A program made the position numbers and the translations under genes. Shown one piece after another: positions 1 to 4,703 of a stretch of DNA of 8,891 bases (within the stretch, counting starts at the first letter, position 1; every line of letters starts with the position of its first letter). The notes beneath the pieces are model-generated. The model searched no databases. It had not been told where the DNA came from and saw only the letters and a program-made list of their open reading frames with translations. Origin of the DNA: CAZBWE01 sp964581905 (lineage in GTDB: Bacteria; Planctomycetota; Phycisphaerae; Sedimentisphaerales; Anaerobacaceae); assembly GCA_964581905.1 (NCBI GenBank), contig CAZOQJ010000103.1, positions 1 to 8,891 on the forward strand, read 5' to 3'.

Positions 1-17
1 GGAGGTTGTTGTCAGTG

Positions 18-51
18 ATGCCATAGTCCCAAATTCTCATTCCTATGGCAT
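18..51. repeat. 9-bp inverted repeat in upstream spacer
   Basis: ATGCCATAG at 18-26 is exactly complementary to CTATGGCAT at 43-51, with a 16-base loop. The segment after each arm is also similar (TCCCAAATTCT and CTCCCAAATCT), so this looks like a decayed repeat rather than a terminator; no T-run follows. Function unknown. Confidence 0.4.
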
Positions 52-156
52 AGTTCTCCCAAATCTGGGGACACCATACTTATTTATTAGAAATAATCGG
101 GTTCGTTTCCCAATCTGTGGGGTTGAAAAAAATAGAGTGTTTTTTAGGAGGAAGTC

Positions 157-165
157 TGATATAAT
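157..165 (+). promoter_or_regulatory. Extended -10 promoter for the HEAT-like gene
   Basis: TGATATAAT is a perfect extended -10 (TG, one base, TATAAT). No good -35 lies at 17 bp; TTGAAA at 123-128 is too distant. Transcription would start near 172, leaving a leader of about 30 bases that carries the ribosome site AAGAGG at 187-192. Confidence 0.55.
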
Positions 166-200
166 GCGGCCCTTCAGCACTTTTTTAAGAGGTTTGATTT

Positions 201-584
201 ATGACTTTAGATAATGAACGCCAAAGAGACGAAGCAACTATCGAGCTTCTCAGAAAGCTCAGGGAGAAGCTGCTCTCTGACGATATTTCAACTGCGAGAC
301 TGGCGGCTTTCGAATTGGCGAGGAAACAAGAGGACGGCTTAACAATACTGTCGGAGGCATTATTCGGCAACTATCCAAGGACAGCTAAAAAGGCAGCTGC
401 CTACGGAATGAGGAGGATGAATGGCAGGATGCGGAAAATGGGTTTGGAGGTCCTTCAGCAAGGGCTAAAACATCGTGACCGTACTACCAAAGCCGCATGT
501 ATTAAGTCTATATCCCTGATGAAAGGCGGGGTTTCGGGAAAAGGCGGCTCTCCGCATCAGGCAAACAGAAGACAATGGAGATAA
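201..584 (+). CDS. Small HEAT-repeat-like helical protein, apparent 3' frameshift
   Basis: The product is 127 residues, cytosolic, with no signal peptide or membrane segment. Residues about 28-108 read as paired amphipathic helices (TARLAAFELARKQEDG, then TAKKAAAYGMRRMNGRM, then TTKAACIKSISLM). This is the look of HEAT or armadillo-type scaffold repeats, which usually bind other proteins. ATG 201 is preceded by AAGAGG with 8 bases of spacing. The first 112 residues look natural, but the last 15 are Gly/Ser/Arg-rich and unlike the rest. Dropping one G from the GGG at 536-538 continues the protein to 675 with a charged helical tail, giving about 157 residues. I infer a frameshift or a base-call error there. 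Partner and pathway are unknown. Confidence 0.75.
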   Translation: MTLDNERQRDEATIELLRKLREKLLSDDISTARLAAFELARKQEDGLTILSEALFGNYPRTAKKAAAYGMRRMNGRMRKMGLEVLQQGLKHRDRTTKAACIKSISLMKGGVSGKGGSPHQANRRQWR

Positions 585-675
585 CAAAGAAGAATGGGAC
601 AAAGACAAAATCCACAGAGAAAATGATGCATTAAAACGGGTGAGCACTATTGCTAAATCTTTCTATGAACTATGA
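538..675 (+). pseudogene. Frameshifted C-terminal extension of the HEAT-like gene
   Basis: This frame, shifted by +1 from the upstream gene, is open from GAA 538 to TGA 673-675. It encodes about 45 residues beginning EKAALRIRQTEDNGD and ending STIAKSFYEL. The strongly charged, helix-friendly composition fits the upstream domain better than the in-frame tail does. Its end runs into the first units of a heptamer array. It has no start of its own, so I treat it as the displaced 3' end of the gene that starts at 201. Confidence 0.45.
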
Positions 676-770
676 ACAATGAACAATGAACAATGAACAA
701 TGAACTATGAACAATGAACTATGCTTGTCCGCCGTAGCCTCGGCGAAGGCGGAAACTATGAACAATGAAC
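664..770. repeat. Heptamer tandem array (WATGAAC)n, interrupted
   Basis: Eight consecutive 7-bp units of TATGAAC or AATGAAC run from 664 to 719, with a partial unit at 720-723. Two further units lie at 757-770. The gap between them is filled by a GC-rich palindrome (728-753). The 7-bp period is not a multiple of three, so it is not a coding repeat, although the displaced end of the HEAT-like gene overlaps the first units. It resembles the short heptameric tandem repeats (STRR) known from cyanobacteria; function unknown. Confidence 0.85.
728..753. repeat. GC-rich palindromic repeat, copy 1
   Basis: TCCGCC at 728-733 pairs with GGCGGA at 748-753. The copy sits inside the heptamer array and is bounded by the direct repeat AACTATG (717-723 and 754-760). 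It shares TCCGCCG-AGC and GCGAAGGC-GGA with the copy at 2769-2795. Confidence 0.65.
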
Positions 771-883
771 TAATTAACTAATCTCATTTACTCATCCACT
801 AATCATCTAAACTCCCCGTCCAAAAAGGCCGATTTTATCCATTAGAAAGGTGGTATTTTTCTAATAAAAATAATAAATTTTTT

Positions 884-912
884 TTGACAACCCCTTTATA
901 AATTGATAATTA
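884..912 (+). promoter_or_regulatory. Sigma-70-like promoter for the kinase gene
   Basis: TTGACA at 884-889 is a perfect -35, preceded by an A/T-rich run that could act as an UP element. The -10 is less clear: TAATTA at 907-912 gives a 17-bp spacer, while GATAAT at 905-910 is a better hexamer but at 15 bp. Transcription would start near 917, giving a leader of about 115 bases. Confidence 0.5.
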
Positions 913-936
913 CCAAATTAGAGCTTATTATCGGAT

Positions 937-966
937 GCTCGCCCCAGGCAAAACCTATGGCGGAGC
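937..966. repeat. GC-rich palindromic repeat, copy 2
   Basis: GCTC (937-940) pairs with GAGC (963-966) and GCC with GGC across one bulged G; AGG and CCT close an inner CAAAA loop. Read on the minus strand it matches the copy at 2585-2614 at about 24 of 30 positions. The direct repeat CGGATGC bounds it (932-938 and 967-973). It lies within the kinase leader, so it would fold in that mRNA. Confidence 0.6.
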
Positions 967-974
967 CGGATGCA

Positions 975-1027
975 GATAAAAACCGAAAAGCAGTCCTCTA
1001 ACTGGGCGGTCTTTGGTTTTATCAGGG
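975..1027 (+). promoter_or_regulatory. Leader stem-loop abutting the kinase ribosome site
   Basis: GATAAAA (975-981) pairs with TTTTATC (1017-1023), continued by CC/GG after one bulged A. An inner hairpin is CAGT (991-994) with ACTG (1001-1004). The weak Shine-Dalgarno AGGG at 1024-1027 begins directly after the stem, and ATG 1034 follows. The fold could influence ribosome access. I do not recognise a known riboswitch class; this is a structural inference by eye. Confidence 0.4.
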
Positions 1028-1033
1028 TTCTTA

Positions 1034-2260
1034 ATGACGAACGAAACAAGTTACGATACGATGTTCGGCAAAATGGCACTTGACCAGGGTTTGTGCACAG
1101 ACCACGAGCTGCGTCTTTGTTTAAAGGAGATGGAAACCCGCCGTAAAGTAAACCCTGTAATACTTAAGGACCTTATGATTGAGCTGGGCTGCATCACCAA
1201 ATCCCAGGCTGAGCGATTACATATCGGCATAAAAGAAAGCAAGGCCGCCGCACATCAGATTCCCGGCTACAGGATACTCGGCAAGCTCGGCGCAGGTGCG
1301 ATGGCCATTGTTTATAAAGCGCAGCAATTGAGCTTGAACCGCACTGTTGCGATAAAGGTTTTGCCGAAACGCTTTAGTGAAAATCCCGAATATGTCCAGC
1401 GGTTCTACAAGGAAGGCCAGGCCGCCGGCAGTTTAAATCATCCAAACATCGTCCAGGCCATCGACGTCGGCGAGGCAGGCGGCTATCACTATTTTGTAAT
1501 GGAATACGTTGAGGGCAAAACCCTGTATGATGACTTAACGGCCGGCAAGATTTTCAATGAAAATGAAGCCCTCGAAATAATAATTCAGGTCGCTCACGCA
1601 CTTGCTCACGCACATGCCAAAGGCCTTATTCACCGCGATGTCAAGCCCAAGAACATAATGATAAATACCGCCGGCGAGGTCAAGCTCGCTGATTTGGGTT
1701 TGGCCCGCGCAACAACAGACCTTGAGGCCGCACAAACCGAGCAAGGCAAAGCTTATGGAACTCCTTATTATATCGCACCCGAACAAATCCGAGGCAAGAT
1801 TGACATCGACGGCCGAGCCGACATCTACGGCCTGGGGGCCACATTCTACCATCTTGTTACGGGCCGAGTGCCGTTTATGGCTGATGATTCCTCCGAAGTG
1901 ATGAAAAAACACCTCAGGGAAAAACTGATTCCGCCCGACCATATAAACACCACATTATCAGCGGGAGTATCGGAAGTCATCGAAATTATGATGGCCAAAA
2001 GAAGAGAAGACCGCTACCAAAACGTGGAGGAACTACTGGCAGATTTGGATGCCATTCACCAAGGCCAGCCGCCAATTCAAGCACACAGAAAATTTGATGT
2101 CTCCACACTTGCCCAATTAGAAAAAGGACAGACAGTCGAAGAAGCTCAACAGGAAATTTACAGGCCGGATATCGTCAGTAACTATAAAGTAGCCATCGTA
2201 ATTTTAGGTGCGCTGGCAGCCGTATTCTTTATCATCATTATCCTAATGCTTGCCCTTTAG
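1034..2260 (+). CDS. PknB-type Ser/Thr protein kinase, C-terminal membrane anchor
   Basis: The protein has 408 residues and should phosphorylate Ser/Thr on cytosolic targets. Residues 1-70 form a helical module (FGKMALDQGL, later LMIELGCITKSQAERL) that resembles the GspE/MshE N-terminal type. The kinase domain spans about 79-345: Gly-rich loop GKLGAGAMAIV (83-93), catalytic K108, helix-C E127, HRD at 200-202 with K204 and N207, DLG (220-222) in place of DFG, APE at 248-250, D263, and R327 near the end. Residues 385-408 are a single hydrophobic segment ending the protein, so the kinase is tail-anchored with no outside sensor domain. I chose ATG 1034 because AGGG lies 6 bases upstream; TTG 1013 would add seven residues inside the leader hairpin. 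All catalytic residues are present, so activity is likely; substrates are unknown. Confidence 0.93.
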   Translation: MTNETSYDTMFGKMALDQGLCTDHELRLCLKEMETRRKVNPVILKDLMIELGCITKSQAERLHIGIKESKAAAHQIPGYRILGKLGAGAMAIVYKAQQLSLNRTVAIKVLPKRFSENPEYVQRFYKEGQAAGSLNHPNIVQAIDVGEAGGYHYFVMEYVEGKTLYDDLTAGKIFNENEALEIIIQVAHALAHAHAKGLIHRDVKPKNIMINTAGEVKLADLGLARATTDLEAAQTEQGKAYGTPYYIAPEQIRGKIDIDGRADIYGLGATFYHLVTGRVPFMADDSSEVMKKHLREKLIPPDHINTTLSAGVSEVIEIMMAKRREDRYQNVEELLADLDAIHQGQPPIQAHRKFDVSTLAQLEKGQTVEEAQQEIYRPDIVSNYKVAIVILGALAAVFFIIIILMLAL

Positions 2261-2431
2261 CTTTCTGTCAGTATATTACTCTGGTATTAACTTTTCCAAA
2301 TAGTCTGCGGATTCGGCAAGTGGGCTTGGGCTGTTTCATACAATCCCTCAGACTTACCAGAAATCCTACAATCTGTGATTGACAAATGAGATACCTGCTC
2401 GGCTTCGGTGCGGTAATGATGGGAAGGCGAG

Positions 2432-2459
2432 GGAAGACAGACGACGGAAGACAGACGAC
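2432..2459. repeat. Second 7-bp-periodic repeat (GGAAGACAGACGAC x2)
   Basis: GGAAGACAGACGAC occurs twice in direct tandem at 2432-2445 and 2446-2459. It can be split into alternating 7-mers ACGGAAG and ACAGACG, so it shares the 7-bp period of the array at 664-770 but has a different unit. Confidence 0.7.
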
Positions 2460-2584
2460 CCCGGCCAACGGATTGCTGGGGCAGGCAGGGCGTGGAACTG
2501 CGAAGAATAGACTAATTCAACAGACCAAAAAATTCATTTGCCAAAATGGATGGTCTATGTTAACATTCTTGTCAGGGCGACCCA

Positions 2585-2614
2585 GCTCCGCCAAAGGCTT
2601 CGCCGGCGGCGAGA
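2585..2614. repeat. GC-rich palindromic repeat, copy 3
   Basis: GCTCCGCCAAAGGCTTCGCC followed by a GGCGGCGAGA end. CCGCC pairs with GGCGG, and GGC-TTC-GCC can form an inner hairpin. It is the closest match (minus strand of copy 2) to the element at 937-966. It lies 30 bases before the tRNA. No flanking direct repeat is seen. Confidence 0.6.
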
Positions 2615-2644
2615 GGTTCTGGCCGGAGTCCCGAATATCAAACT

Positions 2645-2717
<73 letters not shown>

Positions 2718-2749
2718 TTCTGTGTCGCCCCCAAGGGGCTATGCAGAAT

Positions 2750-2816
2750 GCCCTGCGAAGCTGCCTACTCCGCCGAAGCGGCTGCGAAGGCCGGATTAGC
2801 AAAACAGGGCTTTTTT
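2750..2816 (+). terminator. Probable intrinsic terminator after tRNA-Ala
   Basis: GCCCTG (2750-2755) pairs with CAGGGC (2805-2810), directly followed by TTTTTT (2811-2816). The loop is long (49 bases) but is folded up by palindromic copy 4, so the repeat appears to form part of the terminator. Confidence 0.5.
2769..2795. repeat. GC-rich palindromic repeat, copy 4
   Basis: The copy starts TCCGCCGAAGC and ends GCGAAGGCCGGA, closely resembling copy 1 (728-753) with one or two single-base gaps. It lies inside the tRNA terminator loop. Confidence 0.55.
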
Positions 2817-2937
2817 ATAACCTCTATATTTATAAGTGCTTGCCCTTCGTTACTCATTGCCATTAGGCATGGCCAAGTCCATTACTTAAAACCCCCATTT
2901 GACAGGGATTTTTTTTGAAGTTTAAGCCAGATTACTC

Positions 2938-2967
2938 TTGACATGCGAATGATTAGCTAAGTAGAAT
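2938..2967 (+). promoter_or_regulatory. Sigma-70-like promoter for the exported-protein gene
   Basis: TTGACA (2938-2943) and TAGAAT (2962-2967) are separated by 18 bp: a perfect -35 and a five-of-six -10. A start near 2974 gives an untranslated leader of about 290 bases before the next gene, far longer than usual. Confidence 0.6.
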
Positions 2968-3087
2968 ACGCAACAGGTTAAGGACGGCAGTTATTTTCAA
3001 GTCCATATCCCTTCGTAAAAATGACAAGAGACACAAAGTGATAATCGTCTGTGATAATTGAGGTAAAGCTTCGGGACGGAGAGGTTA

Positions 3088-3151
3088 CCCCGTTAGAAAA
3101 CTTGCTTTAATGAGATTATAAAGATAATAAAGATGGTTGTTTCTAACGGGG
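3088..3151. mobile_element. 64-bp MITE-like element with perfect 12-bp inverted ends
   Basis: CCCCGTTAGAAA at 3088-3099 is exactly complementary to TTTCTAACGGGG at 3140-3151. The A/T-rich core carries no gene. TTA flanks each end (3085-3087 and 3152-3154), within a longer match GGTTAC on both sides, as expected of a target-site duplication. In RNA it would be a strong stem-loop in the leader of the gene at 3263. Whether it is a miniature element or a leader structure is not settled by the sequence alone. Confidence 0.5.
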
Positions 3152-3203
3152 TTACGGACGAAAGGAGGTAGGCACAGACAGGCTCAGGATGAGTAACAAC
3201 CAA

Positions 3204-3223
3204 ACGTTTTTTGTCGAAAACGT
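3204..3223 (+). promoter_or_regulatory. Leader hairpin
   Basis: ACGTTTT (3204-3210) pairs with AAAACGT (3217-3223) around loop TTGTCG. It ends 12 bases before the first of the two ribosome sites. No T-run follows, so it is not a terminator. Confidence 0.4.
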
Positions 3224-3235
3224 GGGGGTATTCTC

Positions 3236-3262
3236 AAGGAGGATATCTAAGGAGGATATCTT
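3236..3262 (+). promoter_or_regulatory. Tandemly duplicated Shine-Dalgarno
   Basis: AAGGAGGATATCT occurs twice in exact tandem (3236-3248 and 3249-3261). The second copy puts AAGGAGG seven bases before ATG 3263, which fixes the start. The first copy is 20 bases from the ATG, too far to initiate directly, but could act as a standby site. Confidence 0.75.
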
Positions 3263-4603
3263 ATGAAAAGCAGAATTAATCTTGTGGTTTTAGCTGTTTC
3301 ATTGGTATGCTGCCAGAACATTTCAGCAGGACAAGTCATTGGTTACATAATCGACCCGTGTGATGTTTTGATAAATGATTACACGGACATTCTGGAGGCA
3401 TGGGTTGAGAAAGATGGTACTGACCTAACATTTGTGATGGTGATGCGTGGTACAATTCTCAGTGAGTCACAACTTCCCGGCGATGATGACAATCTGACCT
3501 ATATCTGGCTGATAGATGCTGACAACGACCCTACAACCGGGCAAAGCCCTGTGGGAAGCGAGTTTAATATTCGAGCGGTCATAAGCAAAAATCCAGCCTT
3601 GGCCGGTGGTCATGTGGATGTCGTTGGGTCGATGACCGGTGGAGGCACGGGGACAGTTGATGTAAACGATAATAAGATTCAGATTACCATTGACCGTTCC
3701 CAGATAGGAACAGTTCGGCGATTCCACTGGCAGTCCAGTGCGTGGGAGGACATCGGCGGGTCAGTCAGCGGCAATGGCCTAACACCGATGCCCGGTCTGG
3801 CAAGGGTATGTAGATATGGTATTTTATTCGACCCTAACAGCCAAAACTTCCAGGTGGGAGAGAATTCTATCGAAGCCTATCTGGAAACCAAGCCCGAAAA
3901 TCCGGTTATATCCCTATCCGACGAGGACAGTGGTCAAGACAACATATTTTTTTCTATCGAGCAGAAATATCCTGACCAGGATAGTTGGCAGATTTTTGGA
4001 CAGACTGTCGGTCATGCGGGGCCTAACAACCCCTGCCATGCGGGGCCTTTCAATCTAAGGACGTTCTGCCAGCTATACGTGAAAAACTCAGATCCATGTG
4101 CGTATGGTGATTGTTGTTCGCAATCGCATTTTAGTCAAGATTTTATCCTCGACGGAAATGAAGGCGAAACGGGTATGATTCCGCACGGAGTGTTTTTCCT
4201 GAAGTGGAGCCACGATTATCATATATTTGCATCAGATACTGAGTGGCAGACCTACACCTTAAGTATTGGGCGGATTGAGCTTCATCAGGTTGTCACAGAG
4301 GAGCTAAAGGCCATGTGGGTAAATCCGGAGTTTGCGTGCAACAATGATATATTTAATAAGTACGAGCAGGTGATCGACCTGGCTGATACAGGGCTTGAAT
4401 TCGGAGAAATATATCAAATAAAGGCAATTTTGACGGATAATGTGAGTGTGCCCCAGCCAACAAATAACGCCGAGGCGGCAAGCGACGCTTCATTACTGCT
4501 GGATATTGATGTTGCTATCCAAGAAGGAGATTTTGACCAAGACTGGGATGTTGACCTCTTTGATTTTGCCCTGTTTGCTGAAAACTGGCTTGAACAGTGG
4601 TAG
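3263..4603 (+). CDS. Exported protein of unknown function with C-terminal dockerin-like motif
   Basis: The protein has 446 residues. It starts with a Sec-type signal peptide: K2/R4, hydrophobic run 7-17, likely cleavage after A22 (ISA before GQ). The body (23-420) is acidic, Gly/Asp/Asn-rich and probably beta-rich. Segments such as DLTFVMVMRG and YIWLIDADNDPTTGQ suggest beta-sandwich domains, but I recognise no catalytic family. A Cys-rich patch (CAYGDCC) may form disulfides. The last 25 residues (422-446) hold one EF-hand-like loop: D423, D425, D427, W428 where Gly is usual, V430, D431 and D434, then DFALFAENW. This is half of a type I dockerin, a Ca-binding tail common in Phycisphaerae exported proteins. 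The start is set by the perfect ribosome site. Role at the cell surface is inferred. Confidence 0.85.
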   Translation: MKSRINLVVLAVSLVCCQNISAGQVIGYIIDPCDVLINDYTDILEAWVEKDGTDLTFVMVMRGTILSESQLPGDDDNLTYIWLIDADNDPTTGQSPVGSEFNIRAVISKNPALAGGHVDVVGSMTGGGTGTVDVNDNKIQITIDRSQIGTVRRFHWQSSAWEDIGGSVSGNGLTPMPGLARVCRYGILFDPNSQNFQVGENSIEAYLETKPENPVISLSDEDSGQDNIFFSIEQKYPDQDSWQIFGQTVGHAGPNNPCHAGPFNLRTFCQLYVKNSDPCAYGDCCSQSHFSQDFILDGNEGETGMIPHGVFFLKWSHDYHIFASDTEWQTYTLSIGRIELHQVVTEELKAMWVNPEFACNNDIFNKYEQVIDLADTGLEFGEIYQIKAILTDNVSVPQPTNNAEAASDASLLLDIDVAIQEGDFDQDWDVDLFDFALFAENWLEQW

Positions 4604-4703
4604 CATAACTGACATCTCGATTAAAAGTGAAAATCACATCAATGTGTAAAATGTGAGCGCCTAATATGCGGCTTGTGTAGCAAAGTGCATAACGCAAGAA
4701 GCA

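Larger units (their letters stand above)
676..1033. other. Spacer between the HEAT-like gene and the kinase
   Basis: There is no protein gene here. It holds the heptamer array with its inserted palindrome, an AT-rich stretch (780-883), an 8-bp inverted repeat (ATTAGAAA 841-848 with TTTCTAAT 858-865) just upstream of the kinase promoter, the promoter itself, a second palindrome copy and a structured leader. No convincing terminator for the HEAT-like gene is seen. Confidence 0.6.
2261..2644. other. Spacer between kinase and tRNA
   Basis: I see no protein gene here. Short open frames run through the repeats and have no ribosome site or family resemblance. The stretch holds a 14-bp tandem duplication (2432-2459) and a palindromic repeat (2585-2614). 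No clear terminator follows the kinase, and no clear promoter precedes the tRNA. Confidence 0.55.
2718..3262. other. Spacer and long leader before the exported dockerin-tail gene
   Basis: There is no protein gene. In order it holds a small hairpin GCCCC-CAA-GGGGC (2727-2739), the tRNA terminator, a hairpin GCCAT-TAGGC-ATGGC (2859-2873), a strong promoter, and an untranslated leader. The leader contains a 64-bp inverted-repeat element, a hairpin at 3204-3223 and a duplicated ribosome site. A second TTGACA at 2899-2904 lacks a matching -10. Confidence 0.6.

Noticed and set aside
164..214. A 16-codon leader peptide starting ATG 164 behind AGGAGG, overlapping the HEAT-like start
   Set aside because: Its ATG overlaps the -10 element, so it would not be transcribed from that promoter.
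536..542. GGGAAAA as a programmed -1 frameshift site
   Set aside because: The heptamer is in the right phase, but -1 slippage leads to the frame ending at the TAA around 631, not to the plausible +1-frame extension. No downstream stimulatory structure is evident.
931..1023. Kinase leader as a c-di-GMP-I riboswitch
   Set aside because: The GGGACGCAAAGCC and GGTAGGTAGC-type core segments are missing, and the first hairpin is better explained as a dispersed repeat.
2268..2468. Possible small minus-strand gene of 66 codons
   Set aside because: It runs through the 14-bp duplication, has no clear ribosome site and shows no protein-like conservation pattern.
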